Shown: positions 24,481 through 39,728, counted from the first letter of the stretch. The stretch: DNA of 64,000 bases from Muricea muricata (GCA_963855995.1 OY979717.1:36351497-36415496), one strand, 5' to 3'. A program made the numbers and translations. Notes: generated by a model from the letters alone, not told the origin.

Positions 24481-25545
24481 AAACAGATACAAACGACTTT
24501 GGATACTTTTTCGAAATTTGTACACAATATTTACAGTGTATTTGTGTAAAATGTACATGTGCTCTACGTCATGTATTTTCAAAGATCTGCCAACAAGCAA
24601 TGCAAAAATGAAGTCAACAAATGCATTAAGCAAACAAAGAGGAATTATTATAACGGAAAACTAGCCAATAGTAATAAAAGCAAAGAGAGTTTGCAAACAA
24701 AAAACGAATTATTAAATAGGAAATCTACGACAACTAAGATCAATCAGATTATTATGAGTGCCAAAGTAATAGTAGGTGATGAAGAAATTGCCAATAAATT
24801 CAATAAAACCTTTTCTAAAATTGGCAAAAAACTAGCAGAAGAAATTCCCGATAACGATTTTGACCCTCTGCATTATGCGACTCCACTGTCAAACTAATTT
24901 ACTTTCCAAACAATATCAGAAGAGGATATATACCGTATTATATCCAGTATGAAAACTTGCAAGTCTGCTGGAAACTCATACAACCCGCAGGAAGAACTAT
25001 TTTTAACTCTTTAAAAAATATGTTCAATTTGTCTTTAAATACTGGCATATTCCCTGATGATTGGAAAACCGCTAGTGTTACACCTATATTTAAGTCTGAT
25101 AATAGAAGAGACTATGGTATTTATAGACCAATTTCTATAATATCAAATGTAGCTCAAATCTTTGAAAAAGCTGCCTATAACTAACTTATTACATTTTTGA
25201 ATAAAAACAAAGTTATCGATGAAAACCAATTCAAAACCATTCAAAAGAAACTGCCCTATTACATTCAAGAACTAACTACTCAGCTAACATGGACAAAGGT
25301 CTGATCAGTGAGGTAGTATTTATAGATTTTAAAAAGGCATTTGACACAGTCAACCACACAATAATACTGGCAAAACTGGAACGATCTGGATTAAGAGAAA
25401 ACACCTCTTTAATAGTTTAGATCTTTCTTACATCAGAGAAAACAAGTTTGCAAAATAAATAATGCCGTGTCAATTGCAGTTCATATTATCTGTGGTGTTC
25501 CCCAGGGCTCAAACATCGGTCCTTTAGTATTTAACTTATATGGGG
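24480..25545 (+). pseudogene. LINE reverse transcriptase remnant (L2/CR1-like)
   Basis: Pieces in successive frames encode an RT N-terminal region (NKTFSKIGKKLAEEIP near 24800), an FPDDWKTASVTPIFK segment with YRPISIISNVAQIFEK (25050-25170), block A FIDFKKAFDTVNH (25320-25360), and GVPQGS-IGPLVFNLY (25495-25540). Several frameshifts and stops break it, and it ends before the active-site YADD. A tRNA-like segment follows directly. Confidence 0.7.
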
Positions 25546-25559
25546 CTTAACGTGTAAAA

Positions 25560-25637
25560 GGGCTTCGGTGGTGTAGTTTTCAGACCACTCGACTTTCACC
25601 TCTAAGATTCCGAGTTCAATCCCCAGTACGGTAGACT

Positions 25638-25640
<3 letters not shown>
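25560..25640 (+). repeat. tRNA-like SINE head or tRNA pseudogene
   Basis: The segment GGCTTCGGTGGTGTAGTTTT has an A-box-like TGGTGTAGT. About 45 bases later GAGTTCAATCCCC resembles a B box. It is followed at once by a (TA)n tract, so it looks like a short tRNA-derived insertion. The stems are only partly complementary. An old tRNA pseudogene is the alternative. Confidence 0.4.

Positions 25641-25692
<52 letters not shown>
25640..25692. repeat. (TA)n tract
   Basis: Simple TA dinucleotide repeat of about 50 bp. It borders the first Penelope-like tail fragment. Confidence 0.9.
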
Positions 25693-26952
<1,260 letters not shown>

Positions 26953-26955
<3 letters not shown>

Positions 26956-27345
26956 GGGTATTGAGTATTCAATCAGATGGAGAATCCTTAAGCGAGCGAA
27001 ATCGTACAGTAATATATCTAAAAGATGCAACTTATGTCTATGGGAGAAATTTTTCATTATCTGTAAACCGGACATGGCTACACTTAACCGACGAAATGAA
27101 CTTGTCTCTACATGCAGACATGCTAGTAAATTCCTACTAAAGAACTTTAGGTCTTAATTACGAATATTCCACTTGAGGTGTAAATTGATATGTAAAGATA
27201 ATAATCGTTTAACCGTTTGTACATAATTTAAAAGTTCGTTACTCTATAGATCATATAACATAGGCTATTTGTCTGAAGAGTGCTACACTAAATAGTAATG
27301 AATATGCCTTACACAACTTGCTAAGTCTTTGTGTCTTATTTGTTG
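26953..27345 (+). pseudogene. Penelope-like element tail, inverted copy (A2), severely truncated
   Basis: This is an inverted near-copy of 26053-26465. It encodes the last part of the GIY-YIG domain ([17 protein letters not shown] to the stop at about 27157) and the 3' tail. Its hammerhead (27263-27308) lacks about 15 bases covering the 3' strand of stem II and GAAAC, lost between two ACTAA repeats. The copy therefore cannot form the ribozyme. The pair with A1 forms a palindrome with a loop of about 490 bp. Confidence 0.8.
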
Positions 27346-27409
27346 ATTATGCTCTGGAAATCCATTGAGCACTTTATAACTGGTTTTTATAACCCAACAC
27401 AAATTATTG

Positions 27410-28892
<1,483 letters not shown>

Positions 28893-28925
28893 ACATATGA
28901 TAATCATAGTTACATCTGACGCCTT

Positions 28926-30195
28926 TGATATAACTATGGGAAGTTACGACGGCGCCGAGATCTGCGAACTTGTCGGCCTATTCATCCTCAACAAGATAGA
29001 AGATCGCTTCGAGAACATCGGCCTGTACCGTGATGACGGCTTAGCTGCAATTAAAACAACATCAGGCAGACTAGCAGACAAGGCCAGAAAACAGCTGATC
29101 GAAACCTTCAGCAATTTCGGGCTGAAAATCACAGCTACGGCAAACCTGAGGCGGGTAAACTTCTTAGACATAACACTTGACTTGACGGACGGCACATACA
29201 AATCGTACAGAAAACCTAATGACGAACCCTTGTACATCAACCGTCTTTCAAACCACCCACCTGCTATCGTAAAGCAGCTACCCTCATCCATCAACAAACG
29301 TATCAACAAACTCTCATGCAACAAACAAACATTTGACGCCTCATCCCAACTGTACAATGACGCTTTAAGACAAAGCAACTTCTACGAAACTCTAACCTAC
29401 GAGCAATTTACAAGCAGCGAAAACAGCGACAGCAACAAGACGCAAAGACGAAACAGACAACGCAGCACTATATGGTTCAACCCCCCTTACAGCAAGAACG
29501 TAAAAACAAATATAGGACAACGATTCCTCCAACTGATTGACCAACACTTCCCCCCTTCTAACAAACTACACAAAATCTTTAATCGACACAACGTGCGAAT
29601 TAGTTACAGTTGCCTAGACAACATGAGCTCGTTCTTAAACAGACACAACAGGAAAATACTAAATAAACACACGAGACAAACGAACGTAAGCAACACAGAG
29701 AACACGCGACAGTGCAACTGCAGACAACCCAACAAATGCCTGGCCGAAGGTAAATGCCTCACAAAAAGCGTGGTATATCAAGCCGAAGTTACAGCAGATA
29801 ACAAGCCCGTAAAGTACATTGGAGTCACCGCCGATGACTTCAAAACAAGATTTAGAAACCACGCCAAATCACTCGCTAACAAGAAGTACTCAAAGGAAAC
29901 GGAGCTATCAAAGCATGTATGGGAACTGAAGGCAGCGAAAAAGCCATTCACTATCAAATGGTCGTTACTTAAGAAGGTTCCTGCCTACAAAGCTGGTTCC
30001 AGAAGATGTAACTTATGCCTTGAGGAAAAACTGACCATCATGAAGAACAAAGATAATACCTTACTGAACAAACGAACCGAACTATTTACCAAGTGTAGAC
30101 AAGTAACGCGATACCTAGTATCAAACTGTAAATAGAGAGTAGCTTCACCAGATCTGTCAGTTGCCTGACGATCGCTTTATAGCGTGAAACTCGGA

Positions 30196-30198
<3 letters not shown>
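28926..30198 (+). pseudogene. Penelope-like element, 5'-truncated RT plus GIY-YIG (copy B2)
   Basis: This is the inverted twin of B1. The ORF (frame open from 28897, conserved part to 30135) carries the same MGSYDGAE, YRDDGLA, Cys-rich and GIY-YIG blocks, with only scattered residue differences (for example H to Q near the end, P to L in the Cys-rich segment). Both copies lose similarity at the same 5' point, about nine bases upstream of the MGSYDGAE codons. The 3' end stops at the predicted hammerhead cleavage site and is followed by a short (TA)n tract. The RT is incomplete. Confidence 0.88.
30150..30198 (+). ncRNA. Hammerhead ribozyme core at the 3' end of Penelope copy B2
   Basis: The plus strand has AGATCTG, the CTGACGA core, stem II, GAAAC, TCGGA and GTA as in copy B1. 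The sequence downstream of the cleavage site is replaced by (TA)n. The distal 3' strand of stem I is therefore absent, and this copy ends where ribozyme cleavage is predicted (after 30198, give or take the two bases shared with the TA tract). Confidence 0.65.

Positions 30199-30228
<30 letters not shown>
30197..30228. repeat. (TA)n tract
   Basis: Short TA repeat between the end of Penelope copy B2 and the gypsy LTR. Confidence 0.9.
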
Positions 30229-30233
<5 letters not shown>

Positions 30234-30502
30234 TGTTATGAACACAGGATAATTTGTATTTGTGTATGTAATTTGTATTGTGTGGCTTTTACTGTGTAAT
30301 TCGTATTGCGTAATTTGTATTGTGTTTGTGAATGTATTGTCCTGTACTGTGTAGGCGTCATGTAAATAAGCCTATAAAAAGGTCAAGTTACGTAAACAAG
30401 TTGGTATTATTTCAGTGTTTTTTTGGCGAGAATATATGTTCAAAGATCAATTGCGTAATTGGTATTTTTGATTCTTCTGATATTTCCTGGGGGAACGTGA
30501 CA
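30234..30502 (+). repeat. 5' LTR of a Ty3/gypsy-type element
   Basis: This 269-bp segment begins TGTTATGAAC and ends GGAACGTGACA, with a TATAAAAAGG core promoter at about 30372. TTTTGCGACCCCAGCAGG (30503-30520) follows as a likely primer-binding site. The gag ATG is 36 bp downstream. No matching 3' LTR was found in the window, so the right limit rests on the TG...CA rule only. Confidence 0.65.
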
Positions 30503-30537
30503 TTTTGCGACCCCAGCAGGATTTATTTGACTGAAAG

Positions 30538-31989
30538 ATGCCTTTAACCAGAGCACAAGCTGCACAGGGAGAAACAAGCGAGAATGTAGAAGAGCAAGAC
30601 AATAAAGGATCGGAATTCGAAGGACATATTCGTTCAGAGTTTGAAGCAGAGCTGTTGGCTGCAGTACAGGAGCAGCGAGATCTCATAAAAGAATATAAAG
30701 AGCGACAGGATGGCAAGGTTCTCGAAGTGGTCGACATCTTCAGCGACACAATGCAAAACCTGTCGAACGAGTTCGCTCGGGTTTGCGACAAGAACAAACA
30801 ACTGGAGATTGTTGTTTTTCAATTGCGTGATCGTGTAGAAGCACTCGAATCTGAAATCAAAATAAGCGAAGAGCGATTGGAGAAAATTAATGCGGGAGTG
30901 TTTGCTTCGTTGCATCAGATGATTAAAAGCGAGCTTCGAGAAGAGTTTAAATCGGTTTTGTCGGCACGCGTAAAGACAGAAGGAACGGCAAATGAAGGCT
31001 TGTCAACTATGTTAAGCGAAGCCAGACCAAGCGGGGGACCTCCAAGACGTACGCTGTCAATGTCAAAACCATACCGCCAGTTCGATGAAGAAAAACAACC
31101 AGCAGAGTGCAACGTTTTACCGGCTCGTGGGACAGATAATTCTGCTGGTCGCCCTGTTCAAAAACCTGCAGTATTTGACGGACGAAGTTCATGGGAGGCG
31201 TATATGACGCAATTCGAAATTGTAGCAGAAATTAATCAATGGGACGGTCCAGATAAAGCTGCCTTTCTGGCAACCAGTCTTAGAGGACCAGCACTCACCG
31301 TCTTATCCAATCTGCCATCGGAAAGTCGAATCCATTATCCATCGTTGGTAGCTGCACTAGAAAGCCGTTTTGGAAATAAAAGGCCGACTGAGCTGCATAG
31401 AATGAAGCTCCGCAATCAGGTCAGACGTCGAGATGAAACTCTACCAGAATTGGCCGAAGATATCGAGAGACTCACCCGTCTTGCATATCCTGATGCCCCT
31501 GTTGAAGTTCTAGAAACTTTAATGAAAGATCAATTTATTGATGCCTTGAACGATGATGAAACGCGTTTGAGAGTCGCCCAAGCCAGACCTACATCTCTCA
31601 GAGCTGCTCTCGGAACTGCTTTAGAAATCGAATCGTTCAGCTTGGCTGCACGACGAAGAGCTAGACCGGTGAGAACAGTGCGCGAGTCTCGGACCAAAGT
31701 AAAAATGGAAAGTTACGCGGAACCGCTGGAGGATACGGTGAAAAGGAACACCGAATTTCTAACAGAGCTAAAGAAAATAACCTTCGAGCTTCGAGAAGCA
31801 AAAAGCGTGAATCGTGGAGGAAAAAATCAAACTCGATCACCACCGAGAGGGAAAAGAAAGTGTGGACATGTGGTTCAGAAGATCATCTCCAACGGGATTG
31901 TCGTTTGTACAGCGCTGACGAGAAACGCAGTGAATCGGGAAACGAGGAAGAGTCGAGTCCGAGGGGTGGGGTTCGACGGTAAGACATGA
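30538..31989 (+). pseudogene. gag of the gypsy element (frameshifted before the zinc knuckle)
   Basis: The ORF has a coiled-coil-like N-terminal region (Glu/Lys-rich, about residues 20-125). A retrotransposon gag domain follows, with PAVFDGRSSWEAYMTQFE and an LRGPALTVLSNLP segment. Near 31857 the frame loses one base. In the next frame the sequence reads WTCGSEDHLQRDC, a C-x2/3-H-x4-C-type knuckle that should belong to gag. The apparent C-terminus of the long ORF is therefore an artefact of the shift. Confidence 0.8.
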
Positions 31990-32047
31990 CACCCCACATG
32001 ATCAGTCGAATAGAGAGAGACTTGTACAAAGGAAAGATGGCCTTTGC

Positions 32048-32707
32048 GTGGAAGGAAAGCTTGAAGGAAAAACTGCGCGCATGATTGTCGACACTGGAAG
32101 TAATATCTCGATAGTCACCACTAAGTTGTTACGTAACATTGCGAAAGACCTGTCACGTGTACAACCGGTACCGAATTGTTTAAGATCTGTAACTGGAGAA
32201 AAGTTAAATCTGTTGGGGACCATTACTCTTAGACTTGAAATTGGTAACCGAGAAATTTTGCAGTCGTTTTACGTGGCAGATATCAGTGAGTCTTGTATCT
32301 TGGGTTTGGACTTTCTGCAGCAACAACATTGCCAACTTAACATCACAGATGGATTACTATCAATGGGAAATGTCCAAGTTCCTCTCTTGCATCCTTGGAC
32401 AGAAAGTTTGGACTTGCCTTGTTATCGTGTGATAGCTCTTGAAGAGGTCAATACCCAACCACATACCAAGACTGTCATTCCTGCGAAAGTGGTTAACTAC
32501 ACTGGTGAGAACAGGTGGGGAATCACTGAACCGGCTGACGTGGAATCTACACCTGGGGTGCTAATTGGTAAAGTTTTGACGCAGTTAAGAGAAGAAAGTA
32601 CAGTGGTTCCAGTACGAATGGTTAACGTGACAGAGGAAAAACGTAAGGTATTAGCTGGAAGTGAACTAGCAAAATGTGAGACAGTAAACTTTGTTTGTTT
32701 GTTCTGA
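32048..32707 (+). pseudogene. Aspartic protease of the gypsy element
   Basis: The frame carries MIVDTGSNISIV, the single-copy D-T-G active site of retroelement proteases, and later ILGLDFLQQ, the usual G-x-D/N-F-L block. It ends in a stop at 32705. The RT frame begins just upstream in another phase, so it needs a frameshift, natural or mutational. Confidence 0.8.
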
Positions 32708-34880
32708 CGTTGAAAATGGTTTCCAAGAATCGACATATTCAAAAGAAATGCCGAAACATCTGACGGAACTTGACGAGGGTAGTACAAAAGATTTGGTCGA
32801 TGAGAACCAGAGAAGAAAAGTGTTTGATTTGTTGTGTGAAAATGCCGATGTATTCTCCAGCGATTCTTCAGATTTAGGAAGAACTGGTATCGTGAAACAT
32901 CGGATAATAACTGGTTCGGCAGAGCCAATTAAACAGCCTCCAAGACGGTTACCCCTTGCGAAAAGAGACGTGGCTTGTCAAGCAATAGACGAGATGCTGA
33001 AACACGGAGTTATTGAACCTTCAACGAGCCCTTGGTCCTCACCTGTTGTGTTGGTCGCGAAAAAGAACGCTACCCTTCGATTCTGTGTGGACTATCGGAA
33101 GTTAAACGAGGCGACACTTAAAGATTCATATCCCTTACCCAGGATCGATGATACCCTTGATGCGTTAGGGGGCTCACATTGGTTTTCCACATTGGATCTA
33201 AAGTCTGGTTACTGGCAAGTTGCTATGGATCCTGCAGACAAGGAAAAGACGGCATTTACAATCGGTGGAGGGTTATGGCATTTCCGAGTAATGCCATTTG
33301 GATTATGGAATGCTCCCGCTACCTTTGAACGATTAATGGATCATATACTTGCTGGGTTACCATGGAGCGTTTGTCTCGTATATCTTGATGATATAATCGT
33401 ACATGACAGGACCTTCTCTGAACAGTTAGAAAACCTACAAAGAGTGTTCACGTGCTTGAAGAAAGCTAATTTGAAACTTTCGCCGGAGAAATGTAATCTG
33501 TTTCGCCATGAAGTTAAATACTTGGGACATATCATCAGTCGTAATGGCGTTGCAACAGATCCCGCCAAGATCAACAGTGTAAAGGACTGGCCTCGACCAA
33601 TGCGTCTGGCTGAGGTGAGAAGTTTCTTGGGATTGTGTTCGTACTACCGAGAATTTATTCGAAATTTCGCTGAAATTGCAAATCCACTCACTCGCCTAAC
33701 ACAGAAAGATGTACAGTTTATATGGGACTCTGATACTGAAAACGCGTTTCAGCAGTTGAAATGTTTGTTGACAAATACTCCGGTGTTATCCTTTTTGAGT
33801 GATGAAGGGACGTTGATATTAGACCCAGATGCAAGCGGTGTCGCGATTGGGGCTGTTCTATCACAAAAACAGGGCAACGAAGAGAAAGTTATCGCATATT
33901 TCAGTCGTTCACTTGATCGTACGCAACGTCAGTATTGTACAACAAGGCGGGAATTGTTAGCTGTGGTGAAATCATTTATTTGACTCATTTCCATCCATAT
34001 CCATATGGAAGAAAATTTATTGTACGAGCAGATCATTCCTCTCTTAGGCAGTTGATGAATTTCAAGTACGCCGAAGGCCAGCTCGCACGCTGGTTGCAAA
34101 AGATTCAACAGTACGATTTAAAGATTGAACATCGACCGGGAAAATGTCATCTCAATGCTGACGCACTGTCGCGACGACCATGTCTTGAGGAACGTTGTAA
34201 AAGTTGCGATAGAGCTGAGTCAAAAGAGCGTACCACAAGCGAAGATCAATGTGAACAGGAGAACTATGGATTCACGTCGATGACCAACATGGTTCGAAGA
34301 CACTCGCCTGCAGAGGAAGCAGATGTTACTGATATGGAAGACGAAAATTTTATTGAAAACGTGGGTGCTCAAGACATAGCGAAAGCCCAAGAAATAGACT
34401 CAGACATTGGACGCGTAATGCAATGGATGAAAAGTGGTAGAGGGAGGCCGCGGTGGTCCGAGGTGGCAACTCTTAGTGAGGTGACGAAGAATTGTTGGGC
34501 ACAATGGGACAGTTTATGTTTGCGAAATAATGTTTTGTGTCGAAAGTGGGAATCTTCGGACGGTGCCATAACACGGCTCCAGATGGTATTGCCAAAAGCT
34601 TTACGAGAGGAGGTGTTAATACAACTTCACAATCATCCAACCGGAGGTCATTTTGGAGTTAAGAAAACGTTGAAAAAAGTTAAGGAGAAATTCTATTGGT
34701 CTCATTGTCGCGAAGATGTGACACTGTGGTGCTCTACGTGTTCCGAGTGTTCTTCACGTATAGGTCCCGTGACTCGACAAAAAGCTCGCTTGGGAAAGTA
34801 CGTCGTTGGTGCGCCGTTAGAGAGGGTTGAAATTGACGTAATGGGTCCTTTAGTTCGGTCTACGAAAGGTAATCGCTAAC
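32691..34880 (+). pseudogene. RT, RNase H and partial integrase of the gypsy element
   Basis: RT blocks are complete: WSSPVVLVAKKN, RFCVDYRKLN, FSTLDLKSGYWQV, MPFGLWNAPATFERLM and the YLDDIIV active site. RNase H follows (ILDPDASGVAIGAVLSQ, then a frame change near 33980 before the RADHSSLRQL segment). The integrase zinc finger (HNHPTGGHFG ... CSTCSECSSR) is present, and the core begins with EIDVMGPL, carrying the first catalytic Asp. A stop at 34877 ends the frame in the core, and the second Asp and Glu are missing. Confidence 0.85.
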
Positions 34881-35180
34881 TAGAAATTGTCATCTCAATT
34901 CTCGAAGACACTTCATTATTCAGGGTAACCATTTTTTCTCTACCTCGATTTAAATCTTTGAAACAGCAAAAACTAACATCGCCAAAATTGAGAAACATTG
35001 CGAAAAAATTAAAGCAAAAGATGCTCGAAGCACTTGCAAACATAATATGCATGTCTGAGTATCTAATGTACATGGTTAAGAACCTAATGTGCATGTTTCA
35101 ATTCGCAAAAATTTTGGAGGTATGACAATATTTCTAAGTGGCTCACAAAAATTGGAGTGGACTCAGACTTATGACCCCCA

Positions 35181-35416
<236 letters not shown>

Positions 35417-35836
35417 TTTGCACTTAGAAAGGCACAAATGCAGCTAAATATATTTTTAATGCGACTAGTACATGCACTCATAGTTGTACTTAATCGTAGT
35501 ACGATTGAATTTGCACTGTACTGTTTTGCGCACACAATTTATGAAAGCGAAGGATGATGCATTCGGTTAAAATGACCATGGATATTGAGTAAAGCCAGTT
35601 TCTTGTGTTCTTTTAGAGTTCCCTTTCGCCAATTCGTATAAACAATTTAGTTGTTGTTTAATCGTGTCTGTAATAAAGTTAATGAAAGACACAAAACATC
35701 CGTTTCTCCGTAACATTTTAAATTTATGCATAAAATATCTTTTCGTTTTAAATCGTTCTTTGTTTTCCGCTGTTCCACATGTTATTATCAGATGTGCTTT
35801 TTTGAGCGGTTCACTGAAGCTTAACAAACTACAATA

Positions 35837-36201
35837 CAGGGTGTCCCAAAAAACCCAAAAGCTATTGAAATCACCTATTGTTAACATTTGAATGCCCTAG
35901 CACTTGTTACAAAATTTAAATATCTTTGTAAAGTACGTTTGTTTTGCTCATGGGGATATTAATAAAAACCAAATTGAATAAGCTATAATAACCCGTGCAT
36001 AAAATTTGATTGCATTTTTAATACGCACTCGTAGGTTTAGTTTTTTTGTCTGGCATAAATATGGTTAACACTGAGTATTACTATTAATTATGACGGTTAT
36101 GTCAATAGTTTATCCACTCGTGGGTTCAATGTAGTGCTAGGCATTGAAATTCTAACAATAGATCATTTTCAATAGTTCTTGGGTTTTTTTAGGACACCCT
36201 G
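35837..36201. mobile_element. Tc1/mariner-type MITE
   Basis: This 365-bp unit begins CAGGGTGTCCCAAAAAA and ends with the inverse TTTAGGACACCCTG. The ends extend inward (TTGGGT-type and CTATTGAA segments). It is flanked by TA on both sides (35835-35836, 36202-36203), as for Tc1/mariner insertion. It has no coding capacity. Confidence 0.8.
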
Positions 36202-36284
36202 TATAGCTTGATTGTTTTTGTGCTTAGGTGCATCACGCCTGGCTGCATGTCTTGTTATAATCAATACTTACTTTAACAAAACCC

Positions 36285-36479
36285 TTATATATAATTGTCG
36301 TTTGGTCGACCAAGGACACAAAATTTTACATCACCAGTGTTGATAAACGTTTGATAAGTACGGTAAACAGTTTTAGTAGAAACAAATAGCTGTGAAGCGA
36401 TTTCCTGATAGGTACGTTGATAAAAGACGCGGTGAAATATCATTCGACACCGTAGATCGTTCGAATATGGTGCCGGCAT
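36285..36479 (-). pseudogene. N-terminal exon of a Tc1/IS630-type transposase (HTH domain)
   Basis: The minus-strand frame starts MPAPYSNDLRCRM and contains a homeodomain-like helix-turn-helix (YQEIASQLFVSTKTVYRTYQTF) and a GRP tail. Tc1-type transposases bind their TIRs with this domain. The catalytic DDE part is absent next to it, so it is a fragment. Confidence 0.65.
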
Positions 36480-36524
36480 TTTTCAATCTGATTCACTTAT
36501 TGGAAACTCTGCCCGACTGAGCTC

Positions 36525-36531
36525 GTAATAT
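36525..36531 (+). repeat. Target-site duplication (left) of the P-like element
   Basis: GTAATAT directly precedes the TIR start CACAGGGAG. The same seven bases follow the right TIR at 47987-47993. Confidence 0.85.
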
Positions 36532-36843
36532 CACAGGGAGCCCCACTATGAGTTACGCATTGAATTAGTTAGGATTGAACTAATATTGTATTCATTTGTA
36601 AAAACCTACTTGAATTTTACTTGAATCCTTGATTACTGCTTGACTATCGAATTACTGCTTGACTATCGAATTACTGCTTGACTATCGCTTGTTTAATCTA
36701 ATCGGTCATTACAGTATAACTCTACATAACGTTTCTTTCAGCAGAAATGATCGCTTACATGTAAGGAACGCGGGAGCGAAAAGTCGAAGGCGGCGGAAGA
36801 AGGGAGAAAAGAAAGGGTTAAAACAACGACGGGTCGACGATTG
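36532..36843 (+). repeat. Left terminal inverted repeat of the P-like element
   Basis: 312 bp, near-identical to the inverse of 47712-47986. It has two extra copies of a 19-bp unit (ATTACTGCTTGACTATCGA, three copies at 36632-36687), present once in the right TIR. This accounts for the length difference. It likely holds the transposase promoter. Confidence 0.88.
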
Positions 36844-39140
36844 ATGTGTTCCAGGAGTACCTAGTTCTCCGACAATTTCCGAACATTCTTCGCTAGAAAT
36901 ACGCGGGAAATTTAAAATGGCGGAATTGCAGAAGCAAAGAAGCACAACAATAATTCAATTATAAATTGGTAAGTATCTCAACGGAGTAAATGAATATAAC
37001 ACAAACGTTGATTGTACGAGCGTTTAAAATTTAAATTTTAAATTTGAAAATATATGTGCCTATATTAATTTACTCATCTAAATTATTTGTCTAAACATTT
37101 CGAGTTGATATTTTTATAAGAATTAAAATTCTTACAACATATGTATAGGTTATGGCAAAAATATATTGCCACCAAAGGAGAAATTGTTGGGCTCCCTGAA
37201 ATCACTGAAAGATATTGCAGTACTAGCGAAATTGTTGACAAGGAATACTGCCCAAGGGAAACAGAATTTGGCCGTCTCATTTTAAAGGTCTTCCCAGAAG
37301 TAAAGAAAATCCAAAAAACGATCGATGAACGGGGAACGAAAAAGAAAACCTTTATAGTAACCTCACAAAATGCGAGTCTCATACTGTTTTGACCTGGGAC
37401 GTCTTGGCCAAGACGTACTCTCCACCAAAACCTACAACATCAACTATGTGCTGGGTTCAGAACAAGTGCTGTCCAGATTATATCCAGTGGATGATTATCC
37501 CGTTTGATGATGTTTGTGCAGAAAGGCGATTGGTTCGAGAGCTCAGATTGCACAAAAGTTTGGTATGTGAATTATATGTAATGTCAAAAAAAGTTGATGC
37601 TGTTTCATGTGGACATGGTGTGGAAACGTTCATGCTGACAAAGGAATTTCTGGATAACATGTTTCAGTATTATGCACTAGTGCATTTATGTCAAGGATTT
37701 GAAGTGAATGTAGAGAAAAACACACACGACCGATATGGCAACATTGTTGGTTCTTCTAAACACTGGGAATTTTCTAGTTCTGATGGTGAAATAACATCTT
37801 CAGTTAGACACGTTTTACGCAGCTGTTCTATGATTTTAGATCCAATGACATTCAACAATGTGTAACAGTTGTGCCCGCATCAAATGTAATAGCTTCTACA
37901 AAACATTAAACCCTAAAAGTGAAAATGTCTTCAAAAAGCAGGAAAGGGAATCATACATGACACCTGATGAAATCAAACATAAGCTCCAGATAGAAAAGGA
38001 TAAGAGGATCACTGCTGAAAGGAGGGAAAAATACACTAAAGAAAAGTATTTTCTAGGAACAAAGGATTTTGAGAAGAGTGATCATGAAGATTTTAAGGTC
38101 ATGTTTGCGAATATTGATGAGAATTTATTAAATCCTGATATGAAAATATTCTGGCAGGTTCAGCATGATATTTTACAAACTCCAAATCCTTAAGGCTACA
38201 GATGGCACCCAAAGTAAGTACTGCATATGGTTAACCATTCAACTAAATACTGCCACTGAATTGAATAAACTGGAACAGTGCATATCCAGGTGCAAAATTA
38301 AATGTGTTTCTGTGTACAAAAATGTGTGGTGTTATGGGTCAAATTTGCTCCAAACACACTGTTAAATTCAGTTGAATGGGTGGTGTACAAAATTATATAT
38401 ATGACAATCTCTTACTCTCTGAAATTATTTATGGGTGTGCAATTATAGTGTACTAATCCACAGATATCACACTTTGCCTGAGAATTAAGATAAGGGGTGG
38501 GTACTACCTATGCCCATTCATAACACTTGCCCTAACTAGAAAATAATTGACCCAAAGAAAATATAATTTTTTTCTATCCAGAAAAAACACATGTTCTATT
38601 CATGTATGAGTTTATCTTATCTGATGGGTTAGATAAATTGTTAGTCTAGACTGAGACATAGCTTTCATAACTAACATTTTTTCAGGATTGTCAGGCTTTG
38701 CTTGTCTAGCTACATGGAGTAAGAGCCCTGATGTTTACATGCAACTGAAGGCGAGTGGTATGCTCAAACTTCCCTCGGGTTGACTTCTTTCCATGTACAA
38801 AAATTCAGTGAGTCAAAAATCTGGACTGAATGATGAAGTACTACAGTGGATGCTACATGAAGCTGATAAGTTGAATTATGGCGTACCGTTACGGACAAAA
38901 ATAGGAAAGCACTATACACAATATTAAAGGCATTATCAAAACACCAAGACGTCCAAATAATCTATCAAACGTCCACAAAATATATCAAACTGTAAAATCT
39001 AATATCAAATTCGCAAACAAAATATCAAAAAGCAATAAATTAATGATAAACCGCCGCACAAAATACGAAACAAACATATACTACTATAAAATTTTACAAC
39101 AAAAATATAAAATAACAAACTTCTCAAAAAAATATGAAAA

Positions 39141-39530
39141 TGAGGATCAGCTTCAGGCAAACGTTTGCAAGTGCATTGCCTTACGGTCTTGCTTCAAACT
39201 GAAAGATGATAACTCATTTACGCTAGTTTCAACACAAACCAAAATACACAAATTCCTTCCACTCCCGAGCTCACTAGCATGCTAGCATGCTAGTGTCCTT
39301 CAACTCCGTCGTTTTGAGCTCAAGTGAGTACATAATATTTCTTTCCACCTTCTAACCGCCCATCCGAGGTCACAAGGCTCGGACACTAGAATGCTAGTGA
39401 GCTCGGGAGTGGAAGGAATTTGTGTATCTTGGTTTGTGTTGAAACTAACGTAAATGAGTTATCATCTTTCAGTTTGAAGCAAGACCGTAAGGCAATGCAC
39501 TTGCAAACGTTTGCCTGAAGCTGATCCTCG
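39141..39530. mobile_element. Palindromic MITE inside the foldback's left arm
   Basis: The unit starts GAGGATCAGCTTCAGGC and ends with the exact inverse. Arms of about 150 bp meet around GAGCTCACTAGCATGC repeats near 39270 and 39390. It is absent from the right arm of the foldback, so it inserted after the palindrome formed. Confidence 0.8.
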
Positions 39531-39728
39531 TTGGTTCAAAAGTGCATTGTTATTATTTCTAATATGAAAATGCACACACAAAATATCAACCACCGCAAAC
39601 ACGATCACAAAATATGAAAGGAAGCGGAAGTAATCATTCGAAACTCAGCGGAAGTACATGCACCGGATCCGGATTATAAACATAGCAAACACGCTACTCT
39701 GACAATTTCGACCATATTTCGGACCATT

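Larger units (their letters stand above)
30503..34880 (+). mobile_element. Ty3/gypsy retrotransposon internal region, 3'-truncated
   Basis: gag, protease, RT, RNase H and the first half of integrase follow in gypsy order. The similarity stops at 34880 inside the integrase core, and no 3' LTR follows. The sequence to the right is unrelated and leads to a (TA)n tract. Frameshifts lie near 31857 (gag), 32690 (between protease and RT) and 33980 (RNase H). No envelope gene is seen. The copy is inactive. Confidence 0.85.
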
